Assembly: GCA_963402885.1 (NCBI GenBank) | Contig: OY727094.1 | Span: forward strand, 26,538,501-26,602,500 | Direction: 5' to 3' | Length of the DNA stretch: 64,000 nucleotides | Source: Antedon bifida | Lineage: Eukaryota; Echinodermata; Crinoidea; Comatulida; Antedonidae | Part shown: positions 14,401 to 25,040 of the stretch, in pieces | How positions within the stretch are numbered: position 1 is the stretch's first letter | Layout: every line of letters begins with the position of its first letter | The notes under the pieces: generated by a model | Told to the model about the DNA's origin: nothing | Database searches by the model: none | Seen by the model: only the letters and a program-made list of their open reading frames with translations | Program-made: the position numbers and the translations under genes

Positions 14401-15376
14401 TTGGATCATATGACTTATAAATGAATTATTTGAAGAAATCTTTGAGAGTTAAAAAGTAACACTAACACCAACCAAGACTTGTACTTGGATTGCTTTTCCA
14501 TGTACAATATCCTACCCATTAGACCAATTGTGTTTTCTTAGTCTCTGTTTTGAAAATCTCAATTGAAAACCTGTAACTTGTCCACAGTTTTCCACATACA
14601 TAAGAACCTCGATCCCCGCATGAGTCTGGTTTCTTTGTGAACCTCACTCGCATTTGTTGTAAACAGGTGTACTGGATATTTACATCAAACCTAGGGGCAG
14701 GATTTTCTTCACATTAAGAAAATTGTACTGTATTTAAAGCTTCTTTTAGAGTATATTTTCTCGCAGGGTTGACCTTTGTGCTTGAAAATGTGAAACCTTC
14801 TTGAAATAGAGGTTCTGGAAAGAAAAACATTTATCAAAATAGATATGTGTTATCAGTTTGTGTGTAAAACGGAAGGAGGCTTACATCATCAAGGAAATGA
14901 GATTTTAAATTACTGTCTTTAAAGCTTTCAACTTTCTTTAGCCAAAGTCATAAATTTCATTACTCTGTAATTGTTATGTTTTATTATTTATTAGGTTGTT
15001 TATTACTTCTGGTGTTATTTTCAGTTTCAAAAAGCTTTAGAAAATGAGTAACCCATCATGCAGATTACCAAAAAAACTAACAATATTTAGGATACGATTA
15101 AAAAGCTGTATTATTTTACTCTCCTGTTTTTTAATACATTTTTTAATGACTGTATTTTCTATACATGCTTTACACCATGGTACCAATGCATTTATTGTAC
15201 CAATTTACCATCATGTACTTTCTTAAATTGTAATTTATATGACTTTTTATTTATAGGTGAACAACAAAGTAGCTCGTGCATTTGAATCTTCTTCTGGGCG
15301 TAACAAACAGATGCCAGCACCTGTTACCATGCTTACTAAAAAACTGTTCTTCTTTCCTGGTCATTATGAATCCTAA
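5446..15376 (+). CDS. CARD-containing initiator caspase (caspase-2/9 type), 8 exons
   Basis: Cysteine protease that cleaves after Asp and acts at the top of apoptotic cascades after CARD-driven oligomerisation. Coding exons: 5446-5574, 5923-6226, 7814-7899, 8690-8857, 9912-10128, 11632-11859, 12437-12546 and 15257-15376. All have AG/GT borders and compatible phases and give 453 residues, close to the usual caspase-2 length. Residues about 1-95 form the CARD ([16 protein letters not shown]), like that of caspase-2. The p20 part has KGTDVDA, catalytic His256 in LTHG and Cys299 in QACRG. The p20/p10 linker has acidic sites such as SVDPD. The p10 part has the S1-pocket stretch [12 protein letters not shown] and ends [12 protein letters not shown]; the [12 protein letters not shown] tail looks more like caspase-9/3. 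Orthology to caspase-2 or -9 is unresolved. The start is the first ATG of the CARD exon. No break is seen. Confidence 0.93.
6645..7490 (+). repeat. Dispersed ~850-bp repeat, copy 1 (caspase intron 2)
   Basis: Matches 59805-60640 in reverse orientation over most of its length, including GGTTCAACGATTTGCCCCAA, AACCGGTTGAACAGCTC, TACAAATGTATTGATTTGC and the TGGTGTATCGTTACATGTAC end. No ORF and no termini recognised. Probably a non-autonomous transposon or a segment of one, inserted in the intron between CARD exons 2 and 3. An ORF at 6434-6703 overlaps its edge but has no coding character. Confidence 0.75.
8315..8597 (-). mobile_element. tRNA-derived SINE, minus strand (caspase intron 3)
   Basis: Read on the minus strand, the head at 8597-8525 is tRNA-like: GGCGTGTGGCGCAGTG (A box) then GAGGTTCGAATCC (B box). 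The 3' part holds AGCGCTTAGAGG and GGCGCTATATAAATCC, and the element ends in a (TTA)n tail (plus-strand AATAATAATAAT at 8318-8332). The GCGC-TATATAAAT tail is widespread in marine invertebrate SINEs. Not a tRNA gene: the body runs on past the acceptor region. Confidence 0.85.
8900..9245 (+). mobile_element. Deu-domain-like SINE, degraded
   Basis: A degraded tRNA-like head ends in GTTCGAGCC (8990s). It is followed by a body with GATGGGACGTAAAACCATTG, GTCCAGTGTACATGTTAAAG and TTCGAAAATAGTAGGGG, then an ACAATAAATAC tail. The central block matches the pattern I know from Deu-domain SINEs (GATGAGACGTTAAACC, TCGAAAAGAGTAGGGG). It sits in caspase intron 4. Confidence 0.75.
10129..11631. other. Caspase intron 5, no further feature seen
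   Basis: An AT-rich intron lies between the exon ending in the catalytic QACRG and the p20/p10 linker exon. I see no transposon ends, RNA gene or coding exon in it beyond poly-T tracts. Confidence 0.6.
12900..13137. mobile_element. TTAA-flanked MITE with about 50-bp inverted repeats
   Basis: Left end AGGAAAACTTGACCAAGGAC continues into ATATTTTTACAACGTATTAGG. The right end is its imperfect complement, finishing GACCAAGTT-type sequence as GGTCAAGTTGTCCT. TTAA flanks both sides (12896-12899, 13138-13141). 238 bp and non-coding. It is a different family from the AGATGTATTGTCCCCC element, though it shares the target site. Confidence 0.88.
13255..13720 (+). mobile_element. Deu-like SINE split by a retroelement tail
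   Basis: The SINE head (GCGGTTAAGATAGTGG) and AAGTCTTCTCGGATAAGGA (to 13330) continue at about 13575 with AAGGACTATAAACTGTAGG and GCACTTTAAAGAACC. The insert between them begins with GATTCAA repeats and then AAATTTTATTTGTCCATAAA, as in 5'-truncated LINE or SINE tails inserted in reverse. AAGGA is repeated at both junctions, consistent with a target duplication. Confidence 0.75.
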
Positions 15377-16733
15377 GAACTCAAAGGTGGGCTACTGATA
15401 TCTTTTTTTTTCAAACTGTTTTTCATAGAAGTAAGTGACAATTCATTACAATAACATAATGTTTGTGTTTGCTACAGTATACAAACTTATTTCAGTTGTA
15501 AACGGTTTTAAAACATCAAGTCAGATATTCTTGGCATGTGGTTTTTGCTGCTATAATTATAGGGTAATATCGAACTGATGACTGCTGGTTGCGGTTACCC
15601 ATACCTCACTCGTGACGTGATTCAAAGTTTTCAGTTCGGGAAAAAAATGTTCAACTCTATTGCGCGTATGTATTTGCGTTACTTTGAAGTTGGAGTCAGT
15701 TTGGTATTCAGTTTCTTGGAGCACTTTATCAAGATGCATGTCGGCATAAGCACTCCTTAAAATGGGATTTATTTTTATTTATTTTCTTTTTAGGTAGTTC
15801 TGAAGCCTGATTGGCAAACATTGAACGTTGACTATACCCTATTATTGGTAAACTTTTATTTTCTTCTGTAAATATAATAAATTGAATCATGATGGTTAAC
15901 AACATTTGAAGGTTTACAATTAATATATTATAATAAGTATGGAGATATTATTGTGAAAAATAAATGAATGAAATAAGTAAACGTACTTAAGAAAGGGAAG
16001 AAACACCATCAGTTTTACTAGTTTAAGAAACATGTAAAATAATGATATTTTAACTCAACTCATATCTCTAAATTGTTAGTTTGAATAGCAAAACATGCCT
16101 TTTGAGGAAAGCTTATTTCGGGTGTTGGTACTTTCAATTAAAAACTCAAAAGCTGTTTTGTACTTAATTTAGCTGTTCTAGTCTACCTTTAAAAAATATC
16201 AGTATCTTCTGACGACAAATTTCTTTGCTTAAAAATTGTGATGTTTCTTAAGTACTTGTAAGTTTACAATACTAATGCTATAACATTTAATTTCTACCAT
16301 TATTAAATAACACAGTTAACTGAACTTTACTAAACTTTACATTCCCATAATAAGCAACAATTTCCATTATTAAACTGAGTAGCAATAATTCTAAAATAAT
16401 GATAACAATTCCTTATACTCACGTTTTTACTATTTAATTAAACTTATTATTATTATCATTAAAAAAAGAAAAAAAACAGAATTGTTGAAGTCTGGTAGCA
16501 CATTTTTTGTTTGGAATACCATACCAAGATTTATATATTAATACTGTAAAACTTGACGCTTTTGACTTACATGAGTAATTTTTGTTTTAAGATATGTTAT
16601 CCTCTGATAAAAGTAAAGTGTTTTAGGATATTACAAATTCATTGATATAAATTAAATGTTCTGAATTACTAGTAACACTGGATAAATCATACAATAATCA
16701 TACAGTAAAAAAGTAAGTAAACAAATGACTGGA
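15377..16733. other. 3' flank of the caspase gene
   Basis: Probably the 3' untranslated region followed by intergenic DNA. An AG-preceded block at 15563-15760 contains a 60-codon open frame, but it shows no recognisable domain and no strong donor. I do not call it an exon. Nothing else is supported. Confidence 0.4.
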
Positions 16734-16734
16734 G

Positions 16735-16950
16735 AAGTAGTTTGGTGCTAAACATGCTTGCCTTCCAATCCCAATGTCCAGGGTTCAATCCTGACCTAGT
16801 GCCAGGGTTGTAACTAACGACTCTTTTAACTCCCCTCCCTAAGCCTCAAATGAGACTTACATTATAAACTTGATAAATTATAAAATAGTTATCCATCCTG
16901 TAAGTGGTGAGTTACTCCCTGTTAGATGCGTATGAAATAATAATTTTTAA
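16735..16950 (+). mobile_element. tRNA-derived SINE
   Basis: An A-box-like TGGTGCTAAACATGC is followed by a B-box-like GGGTTCAATCC at the spacing of a tRNA head. A non-tRNA body with CTCCCCTCCCTAAGCC follows, and a tail with ATAATAATTTTT. It lies just downstream of the caspase gene. Confidence 0.7.
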
Positions 16951-17791
16951 AAATGACTTAAGATTTTGAGAACTGTTTAATTCTAATTCTACCATAATAC
17001 CATTTTTGTAGTATTTTTTGGCCAACACATATTTCACAATTGAGGGACATCTAATGTGTTGTTAAATATCACATTTTGTTATTGGCTAATCATAGAGAAA
17101 TTTATAAAGTTTGGATTTCTTCATATTCATGATATTTAAGCAGTAGTAGTATGTCAAATGTAATTAATATAGCAGAAAAGATCAAGAAGCCTTGATAACA
17201 TGATTGGTTTCTTTTCACGGCCAATTTAGAACTTAAATTTTAATGTTTTAGCATATTATCAAATAAGAATTTTCAATTTCGTTGATTACATGCATTTAAT
17301 GTACAAAATCATGCTTTTTAAAGGCACTGACATTTTCCGACTTGTCTTTATTATTCTAGTACTTAGTTTTTAACAAAATATTGAAATGTTATCAATAATA
17401 AATATTCAGAATTTATTTTCCTTATTCTTGGTTATGGTTGAATGGTTAAGATGCAATGATAATTATGAAATATTCTACTGTTTTTAGTTAAAAGTTAGAA
17501 CTCTTGAATCTAATACTTAATTGTTAATGTTAGAATGTTATTAACGCAATTATGTATGAGTGATGCTCAATGAAATTAATCTAGTGAATAAAACCGTTCA
17601 TAATATTGAGACTTAGCATGATTAGACAAACATTACATACAGTAGAAGCCAATTCCATTATGATTTGATTCTCTGAAGAATTACCAAAGTGTCACTTGAA
17701 TATTGATTAATTTTTAACTAAAAAAGGCTTGCAATGGAATCGTATTTTGTATTCATTTCATTTCACATCTATTCAATTCATGAAAACTTAA

Positions 17792-18127
17792 AGATGTATT
17801 GTCCCCCTGAAAAACAATTTTTTAATTTTTTTTTTTTGAATATGCCAGTTTAATGTCACATAATAGTTATTAACTTCGTCAAAAAATTGGATCGAAAAAA
17901 AAATTATTTACCTGAAAAAATTGGAATTTAAAGCAAAAAATGGTCAAATTGCCTGCCAGCCAATGGATTTTTGGTTGAATTTAACCATTTATTATGTTAT
18001 TTTATAAGTGAAAACATCATTTTTTTTTCTTCGGAAGTGATTAACTTTATGGAAACTACAAAATAACCTATTCAAAGTCTGATTTAATTAATCTTCATTT
18101 TTCATGTTTTTGGGGGACAATACATCT
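17792..18127. mobile_element. TTAA-flanked MITE, copy 2
   Basis: Same family as 1857-2187. Starts AGATGTATTGTCCCCCTGAA and ends GGGGGACAATACATCT, with TTAA at 17788-17791 and 18128-18131. Interior words such as TAATAGTTATTAACTTCGTC match copy 1. 336 bp. Confidence 0.88.
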
Positions 18128-18623
18128 TTAAACAATGTAAACAATATAAACAAATAAAGGGACGATGTCAAAATTATTCTACTTTAGTTAATGCACTAAC
18201 TGCATTTTTATTTACTCTTTAAGATGCAATTATTTAGGAATGGTTTTTTAAAATCAAAGTTTATTAAAGTAAATGCCTCATAAACTCATTGAAAGAAACT
18301 AAAATCCTACATTTTTGCAGTAAAAAAGTTACTGCAGTAACTGCAGTAGAATGATAAATGATCCCATGTGTTTTCCGATGAACTAAGCACGAATAGGTTT
18401 AACAGTAGATAGTTTCTTTTGATGTTAACCGAAACCATGCAGTAAAGAATATTCTTTACTCCATGCTGAAATCAGTATACACATTACTTCCATATAAATA
18501 CCATATTTTTTGGGTACGACTTACCTTATGTATGTATACTCTTAATTAAAGAGAGACCAGTTTCTACTCAGAAATAATTGATAGTTAATTTTAGAATGAT
18601 ATAGGCCTATAGTGATTTATATA

Positions 18624-18761
18624 AAGCTTGGTTCACACTAGGACACAACGAAAGGACATCGAATTGACCAATCACAAGCGACAGTCCCAATAACCCGTCG
18701 CTTTTGATTGGTCAATTTGCGGCTTACGTCTTTGCGTTGCGTACTAGAGGGAACCAAGCTT
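18624..18761. mobile_element. Palindromic AAGCTTGGTTC MITE, copy 1
   Basis: Terminal repeats AAGCTTGGTTCACACTAG and its complement enclose inverted internal blocks (ATTGACCAATCACAAGCGAC against TTTTGATTGGTCAATT). About 138 bp, and it can fold end to end. Related copies lie at 20240-20355 (half), 21200-21350 and 53811-54019. Confidence 0.85.
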
Positions 18762-19369
18762 AAGCGGTGTTTTTTAACAAGCAAGAACAGTAATGACATA
18801 CTGTAGGTTGGGAGTTGGAAGTCCTGAATATAGGATACGGTTTTATATTTTAATGTCGGATGCTACATATTTGAATTGAGCTTGACTCTGGTCAAGATAG
18901 TCTTGTTGCTATTTATAGAAGTTCGTTCAATGAATCGCCGATGATGTGCAGGTTGGTACATAGTATGGAACGCCATTTGTAATGCTTTATCATAAGTTCA
19001 CCACTATCGTGAACATTATACGTTGACTGTGTAAAAGTAGCATAATTATTTGCTTTGATTGCCCATCTACGTGTCGATTGGAAATTGTTACATTTATGGT
19101 ATCTTTATTACGGTAACTTTACGAATGTGTGTGTATTAAATAAACAAACACTTTGCACCTGCTTTAGACATTAACATTGTGTCTGCGACACGTATTTTAT
19201 TTTAGTATGTTATAGTATTAAATGTAAGCTTAATTTGTTTTATTGCTAGTATTATTATTATTTTTGTACGTACTTAAATAAACGTTTATCTAAATAATAT
19301 TTTGTTTTAAATTAACTATTTTCAGTTGTTTGGTTCCAAAAAAATAAAAAATAAAATATTTCGAAAAAA

Positions 19370-19870
19370 AGTGGGTCATTTTAAAGTATCATAATAGTTA
19401 TTAACTATCACCAGAAATTTGTCGAAAAAAAAATCATTTAACTGAAATACAGACGTTTTTTTGTTAAAAAAATAACTTTAACTTCCAGTCAAAGTTTTCG
19501 ATCAAAACATATCTCATAATGAAACGCGCTTGTTTGGCTACTCTGTATGCATAATCATAAAACTTCCTCACGATCTGTGTGAAAATACCTTCTCAACCGT
19601 GACGAGTTGTAAACAATCCTAATTAGCATATATGCATAATGCGTACTCGTTCGTGGTTTGAAATCTTTGTTTGCTTTCGCTCCGACGATTTTCCAGACGA
19701 AATGTAATCTAAACTAATTTACCTGTTAATTACGTATACTTGTTGTTTTTGGCTCGAATTTTCGACTTAAAGTGAATAACTTTAATATTACTTTGATATG
19801 GCCAATTTAAATTTAGAATATTTTGACCTTCATTTTTTTGTGTTTCAATGGACAATACATCTTTAAGTAT
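19370..19870. mobile_element. Degraded member of the TTAA MITE family
   Basis: The right end reads GGACAATACATCTTTAAG. The left part has TAGTTATTAACTATCACC and the interior has GTGAATAACTTTAATATTAC, as in copies 1 and 2. The left terminus is decayed, so the outer border is approximate. Confidence 0.55.
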
Positions 19871-19974
19871 CGATCAATGACATTACAAACGGTAAAATAA
19901 TTAGTTAATAATTATTAACACTTTTTGTGATATAAATTCGTCTTCCAAAATCAATTGCTGAAGCAGATAATTTT

Positions 19975-20065
19975 TTTACTCTACAGCTCACTATGTCGGT
20001 TGGTCGGTAAATACGAACTTGAGCACGCGACTGCATCCATGTATATGGCCTTGTTCAAAATAAGT
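19975..20065. repeat. Dispersed GGTCGGT-containing repeat, copy 1
   Basis: CTCACTATGTCGGTTGGTCGGTAAATACG, then CTTGAGCACGCGACTGCATCCATGTATATGGCC. The same block occurs at about 49850-49935, in reverse at 29228-29310, and in part at 58620-58660. Family unknown. Confidence 0.75.
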
Positions 20066-20239
20066 ACGGTAGCTGACCAATGTCATTTGGTAATTTTCCG
20101 ACATTCTAGCCGACCTTTTAGCTGGTTTTGCAAAAAGGAACAATCGTACAACATTTTTATTTCACTTATGTTGTATTCCGGTAATGGTATGATAACAACT
20201 AGTCATCTCTTGTTGGGATGTCTGCTTCCACTTGTTGAA

Positions 20240-20358
20240 CAATAGAACCTCTTTCTAAACGTGGGTGGTGATCCATCGCGTTGTGATTGGTCGAATTAGT
20301 TGCGTAGCCTAGGTTATTGAGTTGCGTCCTAGTGAGAACCAATCTTAAGGGACCCAGC
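20240..20358. mobile_element. Half of the AAGCTTGG MITE
   Basis: GTGATTGGTCGAATT, AGTTGCGTCCTAGTGAGAACC and a degenerate terminus resemble the right half of the palindromic MITE at 21200-21350. No left terminus was found. Confidence 0.5.
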
Positions 20359-21199
20359 TTAAATAGTGGTCGGTAGTTTTTACAGTAACAAGTACTTGTC
20401 CTCGTTCGTGTTACGGGAAAGTGTCCCCGCCCCCGGTGTCCTTAAGAAAAGTAGTGTAACGCTGTCAAAAGATAATGAATAACATAGAGAGTCGGGTTTA
20501 GTGGTTTCATAATATTCGATTTGAAGTTGTTCTATAAGGACGAATTTTACAAGAGCAGACGAATGAGACAAAAAAAACACACTTGCGTTTTGTACAATCC
20601 GAAGTTTTGCTATGAATGCGATTTGAAAGGAGTATTAAATATTTTTTTAAATTTTGTTATTAAAATACCACCAATAGGCCCTACAAGTTTACAAACCGCA
20701 TTCAATGCGTTTCATTTATACCGTACCGCAACAAGGTACAAACAGGTACAACACATTTCTAATTTTATATGGTTGAGCTATATTTCCTGCCTGAACAATG
20801 TATGCGATAGTTATTGGGTAAAGGCATGACATGCGTTTTTCCCAATTATTTAGAAATGTCAAATTTGTCTTTTAGTTGTTACGGTTTCCTGAACTACGAC
20901 TTAAAACTTGGTCAATAATTCTGGTTAACCAAGGATAGAAAAAAAATGTTTTATTTATATATCAGTCAGGGGAAAAATGGCAAAATGTTTCCTACTTTCT
21001 AGGATTTTTATCAGATAATCTATATTGTTTTGACTACTCTTATAACATGACCACAGTGCTGATTTTGCCATTTTTTCTCTAACTGATATGTATATTACTA
21101 TTTATTTTTTTCTCCATGTTCTAACCCTCCAAATGTTCCTCCTAAACTCTGGAAAATGTATTGATAATTCATTTCTTAATGTACAAAGATTTACCGTTT

Positions 21200-21350
21200 A
21201 TGATTGGTTCCCACTAGAACGCAACGCAAGTAAGCCGCAACGCAAGCGAATTGACCAATCACAATCATGGTAGATCCATCGCTTGGATTGATCAATTCGC
21301 TTGCGTTGCGGCTTACGTCCTTGCGTTAAATGCTAGTGGGAACCAAGCTT
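21200..21350. mobile_element. Palindromic AAGCTTGGTTC MITE, copy 2
   Basis: GATTGGTTCCCACTAGAACG at the left pairs with CTAGTGGGAACCAAGCTT at the right. The interior AAGCCGCAACGCAAGCGAATTG pairs with AATTCGCTTGCGTTGCGGCTT. It is almost a perfect palindrome with a short loop near 21265. Confidence 0.85.
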
Positions 21351-22366
21351 CAGTTTTCTCAAAGCTAAATTTCAAATTGAAATTGTATGCCTAAACCTTG
21401 GTGGAATTTACGTTTAATCAGAACAAATTGGTTTTCAATGTTAAATGTCTTATTACAAATTACAATAATTGGCATCTTGCATGAATTGACATCATTAGCA
21501 AAATGCAATTAGGCCTATTAGTTAGCTAGATGTTCAGTTTTAGTTCTGTATACCATTTTAAACAACTGCATATATCATATAGACTATTTTCTTCCGGACG
21601 TGCTTTGAGGTTTGCACATGCCCAGTTCGAGTGTCCAAATTCCCATTTATTCAGCCGTATACTGTACTGTAAGCTTCCGCGTGATACAGTTTCCTAATGC
21701 TTCCGTCCTCATGAACGTACGCGGTACACCCTCCCCAACTGAGGGGAAAGAGTCCTGCCTCAGTGGCAAGATTAATCCACACTTTCAAATGACCACAATA
21801 CATGGAGAGCATTAAACAAATCAGCATGTACATAATCTCCATGCACAGACCAGGATAACCTTGTATTAACCTATGTTTTAATGAATATCTCAAAATTAAA
21901 ATGTGAACACACACACGTTAATAGCCATATTTCATTATATTGGTATATTTAGGCCTCATGAAATTAATGAGTTTAGATGTTCACGTACAGTATCTTTATC
22001 CAGGGCCTTTAATTATTATTAACGATTTTCAAAAATAAACAGGTACCTGGTGTTTGTGTGGTGGTGTTTTCATATGTATAACACAAGCTCACCGATATGT
22101 CATAAAAGAGCTTGTCCGTACTGGTTTTATCAATAAAATGTCCTAAAATGTTATCTTCAATGGCATATTCAATATTTTAATGACAATATATATTTCCCTT
22201 TCTATTAGAGGAATTTATGTTGACTCCAAATCGCCCCAAGTGCCCAGTAATAGCGAACCTTATGTATACCTAACTGTTTTCCTGTGGTTCTATCCTAGGA
22301 AACCGGTACATACTGCTGCTATAGGCTTATAAGTACGGTACCGGTACTGTAATCAATCTTTGTAAT
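21351..22366. other. Intergenic, nothing recognised
   Basis: I see no gene, RNA or transposon terminus. Open frames on both strands around 21612-21914 overlap one another and have no homology I can name. Confidence 0.5.
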
Positions 22367-22421
22367 TTTTTTGTGGATTTTTACTTTTATGTTGAACCAA
22401 AGAAACGATAAGGAATAAATT

Positions 22422-22471
22422 ACCTTCGTGACGTTTCGCCGACAATCTGTCAGCTGCTTCAGACTAAAGCC
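22422..22471 (-). ncRNA. Hammerhead-like ribozyme motif in left terminal repeat
   Basis: The minus strand carries CTGAAGCA, then a 7-bp stem (GCTGACA with TGTCGGC), then GAAACGTC, the minimal stem-III form seen in Penelope-like elements. Stem I can form between CTTTAGT and ACGAAGG with one mismatch. The conserved CUGANGA reads CTGAAGC, so position 9 is C rather than A. Activity is doubtful, but the fold is clear. Confidence 0.6.
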
Positions 22472-23228
22472 TGGGTTGGAATGGTCTGGTTTTTTGTAAG
22501 TGACGCTGAACAGCGCCACCAGCCGTCTGGTTGGTATTGACGGTAGAGCGTCTCCGCTGGCCCCCTCCTGCTTCAACTTTTTCCAGCAAACTATCATATG
22601 TATGTGGGAGGTCATACCCACCAATGTCTCTGTTGATATTATGTGGTCTTTTTCTTATGCAGATAGATTCTTTTATCTTTCTTTTGTCTGTCTGTGCTTC
22701 TTTTTCAATAACTCTCGCATTCCAATTTGGAATATGGTCATTCCCTATAGCGTGGTCAGTTATGGCTGACTTATGTAAAACCTGGGACGAAGAATTTCTA
22801 TTTGCACGTGTTCTAACTACTTGGTTGTGTGTTGATACGTCTTTTTTATGTTCCCCAATTCTTGTATTCAGTGCCCTTCCGGTCTCTCCTATATATACTT
22901 TCTCACAGTTTAGACAGTTCACTTCGTATATAACTCCGCACATGTCTTCCGTTTTTATTCTATCTTTTGGGTGGACCAGTCCATTCTTTAATTTATTACT
23001 TGGAATGAAGAAAGTGTTCACTTTGTGCTTAGAAAAAGTGCGTCGAATCTTTTCAGAAATTCCGTGTATGTATGGGATACCTATGTGAGCTTTCATCTTC
23101 TCCATTTCCTTTCTTTGGCGTTCTTCTGGTTTGTTTTTTGACTTTTGTTCTTTTCTCTTGTTTACGACTCTGTCTACTGACCATTTTGGATAGTTACACA
23201 TTTTCAATGCTTTTCTAATGTGTTCCAA
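22464..23228 (-). pseudogene. Penelope-like GIY-YIG endonuclease fragment (254 aa)
   Basis: An uninterrupted 254-codon frame. The N-terminal third is basic and lysine-rich. Next come GIPYIHGISEKIRRTF, HPKDRIKTEDMCG and the endonuclease core GVIYEVNC-LNCEKVYIGETGR with an EHKKD segment. SAITDHA and the conserved Glu of KESICI follow. Penelope-like proteins place this domain after the reverse transcriptase, which is absent here, so I treat it as a 5'-truncated copy although the frame itself is open. The C-terminus runs into the left terminal repeat. The plus-strand frame over the same bases is its shadow. Confidence 0.9.
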
Positions 23229-23290
23229 CTCATGTTTTTTTGGTGGCGCTGTTCAGCGTCACTTACAAAAAACCAGACCATTCCAACCCA

Positions 23291-23341
23291 GGCTTTAGTC
23301 TGAAGCAGCTGACAGATTGTCGGCGAAACGTCACGAAGGTA
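23291..23341 (+). ncRNA. Hammerhead-like ribozyme motif in right terminal repeat
   Basis: Same motif as at 22422-22471, on the plus strand. Core CTGAAGC at 23300-23306, stem II GCTGACA/TGTCGGC, GAAACGTC at 23325-23332. Predicted cleavage is after C23332. The motif points outward, opposite to the left copy. Confidence 0.6.
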
Positions 23342-23395
23342 ATTTATTCCTTATCGTTTCTTTGGTTCAACATAAAAGTAAAAATCCACAAAAAT

Positions 23396-24769
23396 ATTAT
23401 TTGGAACCAGATGAATTTATTTAATGTAATCTTTGTAATGTAATACACAATAGGCACAATTCCCTGATAAACTACATAAATGCGATACAAATCTAAATAT
23501 TACTTTAAAAAAACATAGACAAAATGCACAGTATTGCAAATCGTTACCAGTACTAGTCGTATATGCTATTGGTTGACTCGTATGCTGTTAAGATATTAAA
23601 TTATGTTGTTATAAGCAACGGCATTAAAAATGAAACACTTCACCTCTCGATAAAACATAATTACCAATTTACCTGAAAGTAATTACTGGGCTTTTAAAAT
23701 ATTAAATTCGATTATCTAAACGACGTTAATAATTTCATAATGAATTGGCTTAGATAAAGATATCGCGAAGTTTATGTTTTTTCTTGTTATTTTTAATTTA
23801 CAGTCGCGTCAGGCCGCTATTATACCTGCTTGGTTTATTTCTCTATTCATTTAGCCAGTATGGCTTGCTTTTTAAGAGTCTGATCGGCATAGTAGTAAAA
23901 CGTTTGGATGAATATGTAGATTTAGAACGGCTATTCACCAACGAAATAAATTGAAATAAGTTAATAGTTTTTTTCAGATATGAATTACGCCAAAATAAAA
24001 TGTTTTGTAATATTATTCAGAACGTTATTATTGGCAAATATAATGCGTTATATCTATTATTGTTTGTGATTTGTGGAGAAAATAAAACCCTAGTACATTT
24101 TCGTCCGGACAGAATCTTGTTCCGTCCGCAATTTCCTATTTCAGTTCCGGTCAAAAAAGTCAACGGTGAAACAGTCAACAGCAAAGTGTCTTAAGCTGAA
24201 ACTTATATCGAGAATTAAATAAACTTTTCCGCCAACAACGTGTGACTAATATTAATTAGCCTAAAGCAACTTTAGGTACCTCTGCACCAGACAGACCTTT
24301 GCTTGTCACGGTAATCCCACACAATGAGAGGAAGTATAATGGTTTTGATAATTCACGGGTGAATAGCAAATCGGAAATCGGTACCGACCACTTTCAGTTA
24401 CAGGTTAAACAAATATATGTACAGTTTATTCCAGTCAACGTATATTCACTTGTTATATTCATATTTTCTTAGTATGCTTATATAGTTATTTATTGAAAAA
24501 TAAATATGAAAAGTGACGAATTGAAAAAGCAACATTTCCTTTTGTCCAGTACGGTTGTGCAATGACAGTAATAACAACAGTGACAACATAATGGAAATAT
24601 CAAACGTGTAAAATTAAACGATACTGTATTGATTAAACTTTTATGAACTTTACAGTCATGATTTATTCCAAGCTTTCTCTAAAACAATTTTATTTTTATT
24701 TATTTGGATGGATCTATGAGTTGCTATAATGATACCTAATGATTCTAATTGTAACCCTGGGTTATTATT
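23396..24769. other. Intergenic, nothing recognised
   Basis: AT-rich sequence with no supported gene. A 64-codon frame at 24000-24194 has no recognisable domain. Confidence 0.5.
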
Positions 24770-25040
24770 CTTTGATTGTTTTTTAGGGTGGGTTACTATT
24801 AGAAGGGGGTTACTATTAGAGTAGTGGGTTACTAGGCCCTATTATTAATCTTAAATTAGGCAACCCACCCCCAACTTTAACAGTGGATTTAAACAGGGAC
24901 TACTGTACCGTAAATCTTCTAATAGTAACCCACACTCTAATAGTAACCCCCTTTTAATAGTAACCCACCTTATAAGTCAATCTATAACTATAACCCACTA
25001 CTCTAATAGTAACCCATGGGGGTTACTATTAGAGTCACAA
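24770..25040. repeat. Foldback of GTTACTATTAGA motifs
   Basis: GGGTTACTATTAGA occurs repeatedly in the left half (about 24793, 24815) and again at 25019. Its complement, TCTAATAGTAACCC, occurs at about 24917, 24937 and 25002, with variants TTTTAATAGTAACC and TATAACTATAACCC. The block can fold into several alternative hairpins. No coding content. Confidence 0.85.

Larger units (their letters stand above)
22367..23395 (-). mobile_element. 5'-truncated Penelope-like retroelement with 154-bp inverted terminal repeats
   Basis: The ends 22367-22520 and 23242-23395 are inverted copies of one another; both contain GCGCTGTTCAGCGTCACTT and AAACCAGACCATTCCAACCC. They enclose a minus-strand open frame encoding the GIY-YIG end of a Penelope-like polyprotein. 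Penelope-like elements are known for terminal repeats in direct or inverted orientation that carry hammerhead ribozymes, and both repeats here hold such a motif. No reverse transcriptase region is present, so the copy cannot move by itself. Confidence 0.88.

Noticed and set aside
15578..15760. Extra caspase exon or separate gene
   Set aside because: The caspase already ends with a normal C-terminus and stop. The 60-codon frame has no domain and is open on both strands.
22531..23088. 185-codon plus-strand frame
   Set aside because: Antisense shadow of the Penelope-like endonuclease frame, hydrophobic by complement of a basic protein.
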